NCBI RefSeq assembly: GCF_003286085.1
Contig: NW_020825340.1
Coordinates: 1,054,001 to 1,118,000, forward strand
Length of the DNA: 64,000 bases
Origin: Drosophila persimilis
Taxonomy: Eukaryota; Arthropoda; Insecta; Diptera; Drosophilidae
Reading direction: 5' to 3'
Positions 50,387-60,692 of this stretch are shown piece after piece (the stretch's first letter is position 1; the number at the start of each line of letters is the position of its first letter). The translations under genes were made by a program, and so were the position numbers. Under the pieces are notes generated by a model. The model was not told the DNA's origin and did no database searches. It worked only from the letters and a program-made list of their open reading frames with translations.

Positions 50387-51352
50387 TTATTCATTCTGCA
50401 CAGCAGGAGAGGCGGCGGAAGCTTTGTCAGTCTCATCGGTGGGTCTGTCCTTGTCTGACTCCTCGGCTGCATCCTCATCATTGGGCTTTGCTTCTTCCAC
50501 AGACTTCTCTTCAGCCTTGGTTTCGGCGTCACCATTCGATTTCTTCTCGCTCGGATTGGCCAGCTCGACCAGGTTGTACTTCTTGGACTCCAAGTAGTTG
50601 TCGATCACGCTGAGCAGGCACCAGCCACGGAGTACTTCTACAATAATGGATTTCTTGGCTTGCTTCAGGTCCACTTTGTTGCCCGCGTTCTTGGAGTTGA
50701 CCAAATCAGCCAGTTCGAGTATTATCTGATCACGCTTGATCTGCTGATTGTAGCGATGGTTGAATATAATGCCATAACTGGTGGGCTCCTTCAGGAAATG
50801 CTTATCAAAGAGCGGCCCGGCAGCGGCGATTATGTCCGGCATATTGGCGCGGCAAACGGCCTCAATTGGGACCAGGCGCAGGACAAAGCGCGACATCGAC
50901 TTGCCAGTGGTGGTTATATCGTCGACAATGTGTTTGCCCAGCCCAACCGGATCGTCCAGAAGAGTGCGTATGAAGATACAGTTGGTGGTGCCGGTTTCCA
51001 CGTTTTGGAAGCGCACCTTGCGCTGCGTGAGAGTCTCGCGGCATTTAGCAGCGGCCGCATCCAAGTCGTCATCGTCGTCGTTGGTGGATCCAGAACCCTT
51101 TCCAGTATCGCCAGCGGACTGCTTCTTTTCTGTCTCTTTCGGCTGTTCGGGGCCGTACAGAATGTCAGCGTAATGGTTCAGCAAGTTGTAGCATTCGCGC
51201 ACGCAGCCCTTTTCGTTGATGTTGCAAGTGGCGAAAAAACCGCGCTGGCCGACCTGGAGCACTTGCTTGTTGCTCTGGAAGTACTTTTTCTTATTTTTCT
51301 GGTGGAACTTGCTGTGATTCGTCATTTTGGATTTTTTATTTGCCGGCTCCAT
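50387..51352 (-). CDS. THUMP-domain protein (THUMPD1 / Tan1 homologue)
   Basis: A single exon of 321 aa from ATG at 51352; an earlier in-frame GTG is not needed. The N-terminus is basic (KKSKMTNHSKFHQKNKKKYF), followed by the family hallmark GQRGFFATCNINEKGCVREC. The THUMP domain lies at about residues 100-240 (SRFVLRLVPIEAVCRANMPD, SYGIIFNHRYNQQIKRDQII, CLLSVIDNYLESKKYNLVEL). The C-terminal 70 residues are acidic and disordered. Tan1/THUMPD1 is the adaptor by which NAT10 (Kre33) acetylates tRNA cytidine to ac4C. I recall the melanogaster gene as CG15014. A motif 1-like AATGTGACCGA lies at 51394-51404, about 40 bp upstream. Confidence 0.92.
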   Translation of the reverse strand: MEPANKKSKMTNHSKFHQKNKKKYFQSNKQVLQVGQRGFFATCNINEKGCVRECYNLLNHYADILYGPEQPKETEKKQSAGDTGKGSGSTNDDDDDLDAAAAKCRETLTQRKVRFQNVETGTTNCIFIRTLLDDPVGLGKHIVDDITTTGKSMSRFVLRLVPIEAVCRANMPDIIAAAGPLFDKHFLKEPTSYGIIFNHRYNQQIKRDQIILELADLVNSKNAGNKVDLKQAKKSIIVEVLRGWCLLSVIDNYLESKKYNLVELANPSEKKSNGDAETKAEEKSVEEAKPNDEDAAEESDKDRPTDETDKASAASPAVQNE

Positions 51353-51649
51353 CAAAAAAAGCACAATTTACCGGTTTAATGTGATTTGATTTTAATGTGA
51401 CCGAAGAAATGTCAAATTATCAGTGCTGTTAAGATTGTTTATTTACTTAAATATTTAGAGGCTTGTTTATAAACGGTAAAGTAAACGGCAATAAATCTGT
51501 GTTAGTTTGGTGGTTCATTCATAACCAGCAAGAGCATATACAGAGCCTTTCTACCTCTTACTCTCGCTACATGCTTTCACATAATGTTCTTATGGAATGT
51601 AGTGGAATACGACCATTAAGATTGTTAAAATCGAGCACTGTCCAACACT
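51353..51649. promoter_or_regulatory. Divergent promoter region, THUMPD1-like and JMJD5
   Basis: A head-to-head gap of 297 bp. TAATGTGACCG (51393-51403) is a near match to Ohler motif 1 in the orientation of the minus-strand gene. No DRE or TATA seen for the plus-strand gene. Confidence 0.5.
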
Positions 51650-52895
51650 ATGGAAGCATCGCTCTTGGAGCTGTTTCCGCGCTTTGTCGACTTAAAAGAT
51701 CTGCTTCAAAATGAAGTTGAAGCTCGTTATATACTCAAAAAAGCAACGGACTTCTTGGAGAGGATTAAGTCCAAAGGTACCGCTGGCGAGGATGAGGAAA
51801 TTCGATATCTGGTATGCGCCCTGGTGGACAGAAACTGGGAGCGCATACACACCGGCCATTTCAGCAATGTTCCTCTAACGATACGGAAAATCTATGCTAT
51901 TGCATGTTTCTTTAAGGTGAGACTTGTTTTCGACTTTACTTGTTGACTAATGGTGTAATTTTCAGATATTCTTCCTACTTATGGAAAGCTCAAATCCAAG
52001 GCAAAAGGAACAATGCAGTGGGATATTGGACGAAGCCCAGCTGCTCGGCTGCACAGATGACTGGAGCGACCTCAAAGCAGCCCTAATGGAGTACTTGGAT
52101 AAAGGCCAAGAGGAGCCTACACAGCCATTGCCCATTTTGCCGGCTGTGATGAGAGTTTCGAGCCCCTGTGATATACCCCAGCTAGATGCTCCTGGATTGA
52201 ATGAGTTTAAAACGAAATGTTTCCAGCCGCAGCAGCCCACGCTTCTGCTGAACACCATTAAGCACTGGCCAGCAGTGGACAAATGGCGGGACTTGAACTA
52301 CCTCCTCAATGTGGCGGGCAATCGCACAGTTCCCATAGAGATTGGCTCCAACTATGCCAGCGACGAGTGGTCGCAGCAGCTAGTAAAAATACGCGACTTT
52401 CTGCGTAGGCAATTTGTTGTTGACCAATGTGGAGACGGACGTCGGGAAATTGAGTATCTTGCCCAGCACGAGCTCTTTGCCCAGATACCAGCCCTGAAAG
52501 CCGATATCTGTGTGCCCGATTATTGCACTGTGAGCGGTGCGGAGGAGACGGCAGCAGCTGTGGACATCAAGGCCTGGCTGGGACCAGCCGGAACCATATC
52601 ACCCATGCACTATGATCCCAAGCACAATTTACTCTGCCAGGTGTTTGGATCCAAGAAGATTATACTGGCAGCCCCCAAAGACGCGGATAATCTGTATCCG
52701 CACGAAAGCGAATTTCTCGGCAACACATCGCAAATAAATGCCGCGGAGCTAGACTACAAGACGTATCCCCTGCTGGAGAGGGTGCGCTTCTATAAACTGC
52801 TTCTTCAGCCAGGCGACTGCTTGTATATGCCACCCAAATGGTGGCACTATGTGCGTGCGGAAACGCCAAGTTTCTCTGTCAGTTTCTGGTGGTAG
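51650..52895 (+). CDS. JMJD5: JmjC-domain oxygenase, JMJD5/KDM8
   Basis: Exons 51650-51916 and 51966-52895 join in phase 0 and give 398 aa (human KDM8 has 416). The N-terminal helical domain (about 1-150) is typical of JMJD5. The cupin domain carries the Fe(II) ligands His304, Asp306 (PMHYDPKHNLLCQV) and His383 (WWHYVRA), plus the PTLLLNTIKHWPA entry motif and the C-terminal FSVSFWW. JMJD5 acts as a 2-oxoglutarate-dependent hydroxylase of arginyl residues; reported demethylase or protease activities are disputed. It is probably nuclear. AATAAA at 52998-53003 is the likely poly(A) signal. Confidence 0.94.
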
Positions 52896-53453
52896 TTGAC
52901 CTCACTATGGCATTCTTTTGTATTATCTTATGTTACTCATCTGTTTCTTTATCTACTTGTATGGATGAAATGCGATAATCAGATCGGCTTGTCAGTAAAT
53001 AAACAGGTTGCCCCTGACGTCATTGTATTCGAATGATGTAGACTATCAGCTGGCTGGCGCTGAAATCATGAATCATCAATTCAATCGAACGGGATCAGAA
53101 GTACACGTTTTATGGTTGTTCTTTTATTAGCCACGGTTCATGTGATTAGTGTGATTTCCTGTGGCAAAACAAAACTTAAGATATACAAGTTAATGCATCG
53201 AGTAGAAAGCAAAAATTTTCTGGCATACAGAACATAAAGAATTCGCAACACGCATCAATAAACCTTTATCAATGGGTGCGGTGTGGTTTATATATATATG
53301 AGAATTAACATTAAAATGTGTGCCTTTTCGATTTCTAATCGTTAATAATCTTTTGTTAAATGTGTGTTTTTGCTGTCGCTGTGCCCCACCGCCGTTTATA
53401 AGTCTTATCGGTATTAAAGTATTGGGCTCGGGTGCCCCCGCCTTGCCGAGTGC
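52896..53453. other. Convergent 3' flanks of JMJD5 and BAP31
   Basis: AATAAA at 52998 ends the plus-strand gene; the rest is AT-rich 3' UTR of the minus-strand BAP31 gene. No coding signal. Confidence 0.5.
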
Positions 53454-54529
53454 TCAATCATCCTTGCTGCCAGTGGTGGTTCCACCACCGATGGTGATGC
53501 GCTTCTCCAGCTTGCTGTACTCCTCGGTCAGGCGGTCGTATTCACGGTTGATGCTCTCGGCCTGCGACTTGACAGCCTCCTTGTCCTTCTTCTCGCGGTT
53601 CAATTCGGAAGTCAGCTCCTGGACGCGCTCGCGCAGCTTGTTGAGCTGTAAGACGATTGTTGTCAAGTTGAGTGTTTGTTGTGTGTTTGTGTTTGGGTGG
53701 GGATTTGTGGGGAATGTCTGGGTGTGGCTAAGGATACTTAGGATACTCTGGCCGTGAGTCCTTGCACACGTCTCCGTAGGCTGGACAACTGTTTAAAGAG
53801 TTTACAAGAGTTTATGTACTTTCGAGTCGCTTTTCGAGGCGTGCAGGGCCCAACTTTTGTGTGTGGGAGTACTGTCAGTGGGTAGCATTGCCATTTATTA
53901 CAGCTGGTAGTAGCCAAAGAAACTCCAAAGTTATAGGTGTTAGGTTTTTTTTGTCCAAGCTCTCTAAACATGCCAGACCTGGAGGGGGACGGTGCAAGAT
54001 GCCGACCAAAAAGTAAACAACTTACCTCATTCAGTGTGGTGTCCTCACCAGCCTCCTTAGCCTTCTCGGTCTTCTTATCCTCCATCAGGGAACGAGCCGC
54101 AGCCGTGGCGCTCTGGGCCTGCTTCATCGAGGCCTCGCTCTGGGCCAACAGATTGGCCTGGGCTGACACCAGTGTAACCAAGCGGCGGATGACCAGAACC
54201 AGGAAAATCGCAAAGCCAGAGATGTAAAAGTTGCGCTGGGCACGGAATAGACGCATGCTGTGCTGCATCTCCACGTTCAGGTGCACCTCGCCGGACTGCT
54301 CATAATTCGAATACTTGCGCATCTCACGAATGGCCTCCAGCAAGAACAAGACCAACACACCCATAATTAAGAAGAAGTAGATGTGCGCCTGCTGTGCAAG
54401 CAAGGCCAGGAATTTGGACTTGAAGAAGCGATTCCATCTGTAGGGGCTGGCCACGGGCAGCACCAGTAGCAAAACCAATGCAATCTCTGCATAGAGAAAG
54501 CCGGCGATCAAAGTCCAGACCAAACTCAT
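53454..54529 (-). CDS. B-cell receptor-associated protein 31 (BAP31) homologue
   Basis: Exons 54026-54529 and 53454-53645 join in phase 0 and give 231 aa, the normal family length. BAP31 is a polytopic ER membrane protein that chaperones export and degradation of membrane cargo. Three transmembrane segments (LIAGFLYAEIALVLLLVLPV, IYFFLIMGVLVLFLLEAI, ISGFAIFLVLVIRRLVTLV) precede a coiled coil (AQSEASMKQAQSATAAARSL, then KLRERVQELTSELNREKKDK). The C-terminus is GSKDD, without the dilysine retrieval signal KKxx of vertebrates. A second possible 3' exon lies in the intron and is listed separately. I recall CG13887 as the melanogaster gene. Confidence 0.93.
53738..53788 (-). CDS. Possible alternative terminal exon of the BAP31 gene
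   Basis: On the minus strand an acceptor TTTAAACAG precedes TTGTCCAGC, which reads LSSLRRRVQGLTARVS and then TAA. This is in phase with the preceding BAP31 exon, and its first 15 residues resemble the start of the regular last exon (LNKLRERVQELTSEL). It would give an isoform truncated in the coiled coil. Confidence 0.5.
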   Translation of the reverse strand: MSSLRRRVQGLTARVS

Positions 54530-55381
54530 TTTTTCTTAATGCAAATTTCTGGACACGACAAAGTTAAACTTTAGCACTGGTCGGTTTCGATGATTTCGAT
54601 TTTTCGAGTACGTCTGCAAAAAAAATTTTCCTTAGATTATTGTCCAATATGCACGTTCCGCGAGCGTTCTTTGTGTGCGGCTATTTTTAAACGACAGACG
54701 GAGTACCGAGCGGGGACTTACTTTAAATAGCAACAAATAAAATATATCGCAGTGATGAAATATGTATTTTTAATGCTGTCACTTCAGCGGCCACGTCAAC
54801 TCTGCTTTTTGTGTATAAAAATGCCTCTATGTGGGGCAAAAAAAGGCTACTTTTAGCGGGATTGTGATTCTGCTCACAAAATCGCCAAATTAAAATTTAA
54901 AAATCAAATTCAACCAAATTCATTATGAAAATGATTATCTTTATTAATTCAAGGTTCATACATTCATATATTTCTCCACCTCACACTGCCTTCTTTTCCC
55001 ATAAGGTCTCCGTCTGGTCTCAAGCCTAGTGGAATGCAACCATAGGAAAATACCCGCCAATTTCAATAAAAAGCCAACAAGTCAATGAGTCACATATGGC
55101 CAAAAATCGACAAGTGTGGCAACCGTGACTGTATTATTATATTTAATTGAGATTTTAATTTAATTTAAATAATATGTTTATTTTGTATTATTCACTGGAG
55201 AAGCAAACTACATACAATTGTAATGTTTTCGTTGCCAACTTTGACAACCCTGGCCCTGGTGACAGCTGGGTTGCCAGGGGCAAATGTGCTTTTAACTTTG
55301 CGCCATCGATCAAATTTACTTGTATCATTATTATTATATTCGTAGTCACAAACAATAGCAACGCATCTGCTCACCGCAAAG
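54530..55381. other. Divergent region between BAP31 and DPCD
   Basis: 852 bp, AT-rich, with no repeat of families A or B. A short plus-strand ORF at 55174-55422 overlaps the DPCD start in another frame and is not supported. No clear core motif found. Confidence 0.45.
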
Positions 55382-56044
55382 ATGTCTTACCAGAATTGGC
55401 TAAACTACTTGACGTCGGCTGAGAAGAACTCGATGATCAGCGGCCGACTGCGCAAGGTGCTCTACAAGTTTCCAGACGGCCAACAAATGGCCGAGGACTA
55501 CAATTTAGACACCGGCGTCGTGCTGCGTCGAGCCTGGCGCAAGTGCAAGCAACTGATGGGACAGCCCGAGTGGGAAATTGAGTTGGGCGAGGAGCCCCGC
55601 CAGCTGAATTGGTCTGGCAACACAACCAACGGAGCAGGAGATGCAGCTAACACGCCTGATGACGACTTCATGCTGCGCGAGAGCAACACCGCCCCCCTGC
55701 TGACAAAGCGGGTGACCAAGAAGAACATCGAATGGCGCATCCGCAACATGCCCTATCCCCTGAATGTGTACAATGTCAGCGCTAGCCCCGAGCAGCACTC
55801 AATTATTGTACGCACTACCAATAAGAAGTACTACAAGGTGATTCCAGTACCTGAATTGGACCGCTGTGGCACTTCACCTGCACAGTCCAACATCTCTGTG
55901 CATCATCAGTTCAATACACTGATCATCACGTACCTGAAACCACCTATTCTTTGCGAGATGGAGGCCCAGGTGCTGCTTCTGCTGAAGGACGTGGAGACTG
56001 AGACGGACATGGATGACCTGTTAAAGGGATTGATGGCCAAATAA
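55382..56044 (+). CDS. DPCD protein homologue
   Basis: A single exon of 220 aa. The whole length matches the DPCD family: WLNYLTSAEKNSMISGRLRK, KFPDGQQMAEDYNLDTGVVL, RRAWRKCKQLMGQPEWEIE, KNIEWRIRNMPYPLNVYNVS, and the C-terminal HHQFNTLIITYLKPPILCEM. DPCD (deleted in primary ciliary dyskinesia) is linked to ciliogenesis and to the R2TP chaperone. It has a CS-like fold with no enzymatic motif. In flies, motile cilia are confined to sperm and chordotonal neurons. The stop is 56 bp from that of the convergent NRBF2 gene. Confidence 0.95.
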   Translation: MSYQNWLNYLTSAEKNSMISGRLRKVLYKFPDGQQMAEDYNLDTGVVLRRAWRKCKQLMGQPEWEIELGEEPRQLNWSGNTTNGAGDAANTPDDDFMLRESNTAPLLTKRVTKKNIEWRIRNMPYPLNVYNVSASPEQHSIIVRTTNKKYYKVIPVPELDRCGTSPAQSNISVHHQFNTLIITYLKPPILCEMEAQVLLLLKDVETETDMDDLLKGLMAK

Positions 56045-56100
56045 AAGCTCTAGCATGTAGTAAATTAAAAATTAATACTATTTTAATCACAAAATTGAAT

Positions 56101-56791
56101 CTATTTCTGAAAACTCTCGGCCATGCCGGCGTAACTGGCCAACGATGGAGCCGAGGAGCTGCTAAACATGCTGTAATCGAACGAGGGCAGCTCTAGGGGT
56201 GCCAATAAGGGCATATCCAGATCCTCGGATCGCTCAAGACTGCTCCGACACTGATCTTCAAGTCCGGATCCCTGGGGGTCACTCCTGGACAACATGTCTG
56301 TGTGGGGCTCACAATCTCCGGTTGAAGATTTTGTTGTTACCGTTGAAGTGAACTTGGCATCGAATTCCTGCACTGTCCTGTCAATAGCCTTTGCCACCGA
56401 TTGGGCTGAAGACGAGCCGCCGCCGCTGTTTTCCTGCCGCAGAGGCAGCATTGGGCTGGCCTCTTTTAGTGGCACAAAATCCTTGACTTTAGTCAGCCCG
56501 TGCTGCGTTTTCCGCATTTCAATCTGCCGCAGTTTCCGTTGAAAGTCGAGGGTCAGGGTATCAAGCACTTCCTTCGATTTGGGCAGGGCGACTCTCTTAT
56601 GAGCGTCCTGCATGTAGATTAGCGACGTTTCCAAAGCCTTTATAGCGTCTTCATAGCGATGATTTCGCATAAAGCGCTCGGAGCGCCGTTCATGAAAATG
56701 CGCCTATAAAACGGGTAGTCAAGTTGATTGAGTTTTTGTATAGATTAACACTTCTTTTATCAATTACCAAATTCAGCGGTGCACAATCCAT
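56101..56791 (-). CDS. Nuclear receptor-binding factor 2 / Atg38 homologue
   Basis: Exons 56768-56791 (8 codons) and 56101-56703 join in phase 0 and give 208 aa. The N-terminal MIT domain reads PLNLAHFHERRSERFMRNHR and EDAIKALETSLIYMQDAHKR; the same PLNLAH start opens vertebrate NRBF2. A coiled coil (KEVLDTLTLDFQRKLRQIEM) follows, then a Ser-rich disordered tail. NRBF2 (yeast Atg38) binds Atg14-Vps34 complex I and tunes PI3P production in autophagy. The identification is by N-terminal pattern; the tail is not conserved. Motif 1 and a DRE sit within about 55 bp upstream of the ATG, inside a family A repeat. Confidence 0.85.
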
Positions 56792-56817
56792 GTTTTCTCT
56801 TTTGTTTATGTTTTTTT

Positions 56818-57045
56818 TCCAGTGTGACCGCGGATTTATCGATAAGGTATACGGTCTCACACTCAGAAATATACCTAAATATACCGTCTCATTTAAAAAA
56901 TATATCGTAAATATACTAACGAATTTAAGTTCTATTTTACATATTCCTCGTTTTTGATATTCCGTCGAATATTACTAGCTATATAGAACATTTAGCCATG
57001 CCCACATAATTTTATACGATTGATGAATCAATTTCCTACTTGATT
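56818..57045. repeat. Dispersed repeat family A, best copy
   Basis: It starts CCAGTGTGACCGCGGATTTA, with motif 1 at 56820-56830, followed at once by the DRE TATCGATA at 56837-56844. Then come ATACGGTCTCACACTCAG, AAATATACC blocks, GAATTTAAGTTCTATTTTAC, ATTCCTCGTTTTTGATATTCC, TTACTAGCTATATAGAAC and CCCACATAATTTTATACG. It lies about 27 bp upstream of the NRBF2 start. Confidence 0.88.
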
Positions 57046-57091
57046 GGCCTATTCGAAATTTCATTTAATAATCTTAAGTCTTAATAATATA

Positions 57092-57715
57092 CTAATCACT
57101 AACATCACTATCGTCACTAACGATGTCGCTAGGATTTTTTAACAGCATTTCAGTGTTCGGTTCAAAATTCTCGCAACCGTTGTTCTTCCTTAGACCTTGT
57201 CTCACATATAAAAGATTTGAAACATTTATATTCTTAAATCTATTTCTTGTATTTGTTTTTATTAAGTTCACTTCGGAGAAAATTCTTTCACATTCGAAAT
57301 GATGCATTCGAAACTGGCAATATAAGCAGAACTTTTTAATAAACTAAAAAGAACCTCATCATTTTTTAACAGGACAAATTCATTATCGATTCCCTGCGGA
57401 TCATTAATAAGTTGAGGAAATCTTTTATACAGGTCATGCAAGTCTGATAATTGGCCATTGACTATGTCTTCAGGGTTTAGGAATGAGAGAAGTTTAAAAA
57501 CCTTCTCGTTAAAAGGCAACCTTTAATTGTATACTCAACTCGATCAAAAATGACTGTGCTCTTTGGGAAAATGCATATTTTTCAGCTCTTTCTAATTTTG
57601 ACACTCCGAGGCTTACATTAATGCCCAAATTCATTTTTTGGAATTCTACGAAATGAACATTGCTGCTTGGATCTAGTAAATTGAAGTCAGTATTCCTTTT
57701 ATATAAGTCTTTCAA
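57092..57715 (-). pseudogene. hAT-type transposase remnant
   Basis: Three minus-strand open pieces in two frames (57509-57715, 57268-57519, 57092-57307), broken by two frameshifts. The last piece contains FECERIFSEVNLIKTNTRNR followed by LLYVRQGLR, the C-terminal dimerisation region of hAT-family transposases (also seen in host genes derived from them). Only the C-terminal portion remains, without the catalytic core or zinc finger. A family A repeat ends about 50 bp away. Confidence 0.8.
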
Positions 57716-58427
57716 ATAACAGCTTAATATTACTTTTAAGTTTCAGACATATTTTTATATATTTTGGGTGTTTCAGCTTTGCTAGACTGAAAAATGATAT
57801 TAAATCTATTTATTATAGGCAAAATATAGTCTAGAAAGTAGAAATATAATTTGACTGAAACGCTTTTTAAATTTGAGAGAGTGTATTCTGCAGAACCATT
57901 TTTTTCTTGAGCCGCCTATTTATGTGACTTGTTCTATATATTTTATAAGTAATTATACGTGAACACCGGAATTGGTATCGGAGCCGATGACTGCCGCATG
58001 CTCTCTCTCTCTCTCATGCTGATCTCTCCGCGAACTATCTCCATTTTGCTTGCCCTTGTCAAGACGAATCACAGCCACTAGTTATGTTATAATACTACCT
58101 AACTCCACATAATGACCCATATTATTAGAATTCTAAAATATTTTATCCGTTTCCATTTTACCAATACATCCATCTCACTCTCTTCTCACAACAACAGCAA
58201 CCGTTATATGCTGCATGGTCAGGAGTGTGAGAAAGAAAGAGAAGGGAAGGGGTGAGTAGCCACTCTAAATGGGGTCCAGGTAAATATGATAATTTTCTAT
58301 AGCTGATCAAGAGTACATAATGTATGGGGTAGGTACTTCTAGGTGTCATACACATCCACATCCACCACAAAACTAATATATCCCTAAACTCTACGAGTAT
58401 CGTATATAAGAATTTAATTTATTTCAC
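57716..58427. other. Intergenic, downstream of C7orf25-like gene
   Basis: AT-rich sequence with a (CT)n tract at about 58001-58014. It carries the 3' flank of the minus-strand C7orf25-like gene and possibly more degraded transposon sequence next to the hAT remnant. No coding signal. Confidence 0.45.
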
Positions 58428-59709
58428 TCAAAGTGGTTTTCCGGCTGCCTGTTTACCTTCGGTAAGTGCAACTGAAGCATGTACAAAAACGGGCACGTTC
58501 GTTCCCTGGAAATAAAAAGTTACGTAAATTTATAGACACAAATTAAAAATGCGCAAGAATATATTCTCACCTGCATCTTGGCTGATCGAACAAAAGCCTT
58601 ATTGGAGGTTACAGTAAAAATTTGCCGGGCCATGCCAAAGCTAAAAATCTTCAGACTTCTCTCATTCACATTGGCAGTAAATCGTATGGTGGAGAACTCT
58701 TCGGGTATTTTTTCTACATCGGGATAGACTGTAATTCTTTTTAAGAAATCGGCGGCCCGTTCTCGTTCGCCGGGTCCGCCTACGATCGTCAAGATATTCT
58801 GAAAGGCATCGTAGGCTAGTTGGCAGCAGACCAGCCGTTTTCCCTGAAGAATCTTCTCAAGCTGTGGCTTCAGGGGCGATGCTCGTTCCCGTTCGGCCTG
58901 GTCGGTGAGCAATGGTTCCTTGAACACCCAATGGGAGTGGCCATTGGTGAGGGCGCTGACATATGCTAGCATGGTGGTGACATCCACATTCAGCTCATTG
59001 GACGCGGTTGCATATTGGTCCTCATCACTGTCGGGTGCCTCCAAGGATGCTGTCTGCACGCCCATTTCAAGCAGCTCTTCATGGAGCGAGTCTTCAATTT
59101 TGTTCGAAAAGTAAAAAACAATCTGAAATGGAATTTTTTGTATTCCACCATTTGATGATTATGCTATTCTTTACCTTGGGACGTTGGAACATGCAGAAAT
59201 GTAGCGAACTCGCTTCCAGATAATCCTCCGCCTGATCTATAACACTTCGTGCACCAATGCTGACACACCCCTTGGCTGCATCTTCCACGGATTTGGAATT
59301 TCTCGCTATTACTTTGACCCATTTCAGACCATTATTGGCCACAATGTCAACGCGCAAGGGACTGTCTCGAGATTCCAGACGAAATACAGCGTTTATATCT
59401 ACGACTCCTTGTTGCGTTTGCAGGGTTTTAATGAGAAATTCATAGTAAACAAAGTTGCTGCTGGTTATATGGTGATCCCTCACTGATTGCGTGCTAATCA
59501 CCTAAACGGAAACGTGTAATTTAGTGGATTGTTCGACGAGGATAGTCGTCATTTCAAACCTTGTTCAAGAATTTAAGCTCCTGCTGTATTTTTCGCTGCA
59601 CTTTCGAAACTCCGGGCAAGTCCTCGAAGTCAACTAAGGCCTGCTTCAGTTTTTCACCCAATACGACTTTCTTCTGTGCTTCCTCATACAGCTTTTCTTG
59701 TTCGTCCAT
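58428..59709 (-). CDS. UPF0415 / C7orf25-family protein (DUF1308)
   Basis: Four exons, 59560-59709, 59175-59501, 58571-59122 and 58428-58505, all phase 0, give 368 aa. The match to human C7orf25 runs along the whole protein: LKQALVDFEDL and QQELKFLNK near the N-terminus, VDIVANNGLKWVKVIARNSK, QAEDYLEASS, the core VDVTTMLAYVSALTNGHSHW and VFKEPLLTDQAERER, GGPGERERAADFLKRI, and the C-terminal VPVFVHASVALTEGK. The domain is DUF1308, predicted to be PIN-like; its function is not established. The first intron uses an unusual donor GTTTGA. A DRE (TATCGATA at 59815-59822) lies about 105 bp before the ATG. Confidence 0.92.
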
Positions 59710-60692
59710 TTCGACTGCAAGGTGGTTGAATGAAAATTTTAATAATAGTACGAAATAATTGTTGTTAACTGCCAGCTGTTGACAGAGGTGTCAGCGATAC
59801 ATCGATGAGTGTCCTATCGATAAGCTCTAACGATATTTGTCTATGTCGTTTCGGGCACTACATACACAATCGAATACTTGTTCTCTATCTTTTTCGTGGG
59901 TTTCCCTCTTTTCTCTCTTTCGCTCTAACGTTAGATACTCTTGATTTCTATGGGAACCGTAGGAACGGAATGGAGGAACATCTGCACAATGAACATTTGA
60001 AATAATCTTGAACAGATGACTCAAATATTAGATATTCTTGTACTCGAAATGCCTTAAAAACAGCAGAAAAAGTCATTGCGATATTCGTTACGAAGCCTTT
60101 TTTGGAGTAGTTTAAAGTACATGTGTACATACATGGAGTACATAGCAGCCCATCACAGAGGTATTGCAACCAGAGTTAGACAAAACAAAACAACAAACTG
60201 AACATTTAAACATATAAATAGGGTATTTTAAATCAATGGACTTCATTCGTACTGTAGACGGGTAGCGCCACCTGTCGCCACATTAAGCTATCGGTGATGC
60301 ACAGTGGGCCAAACGGAATTTTTCCATTCGACTGTTTCTGCTATATCTATGGGCATGTATTGCAAACTGTAAGATCATGTCTGTCTATGTGTATACATCA
60401 ATGTATATATTTTAATGCTCCATAATGTCAATACAAAATCGTCCTTTTTTCTTCAAGGTATATTAAGCAAAAGGGCGGACTTTACCTTGCATGCGTTGCA
60501 TTTTCTGGCCGTTCTGCCTGTTGTCCATACCCTCTTTCTCCATCCATTATGTAGCAAACGTGTTGTAACCGTGTAGAGTTTTTTCTACATATAGAAAAAA
60601 AAAAACGCACCATCTCTATTGGGCGTAGCTACTTGTTGTTTTGGAATTTCTGCAAATAAAAAAGCTGTTAAACATATTAAAAAGAAGAAACA
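59710..60692. other. Divergent region, C7orf25-like and Ly6 genes
   Basis: A DRE at 59815-59822 serves the minus-strand gene. The remaining 800 bp are AT-rich with no repeat of families A or B and no supported ORF. Confidence 0.45.

Noticed and set aside
55174-55422. Plus-strand ORF before DPCD
   Set aside because: It overlaps the DPCD start in another frame, is AT-rich, and has no family features.
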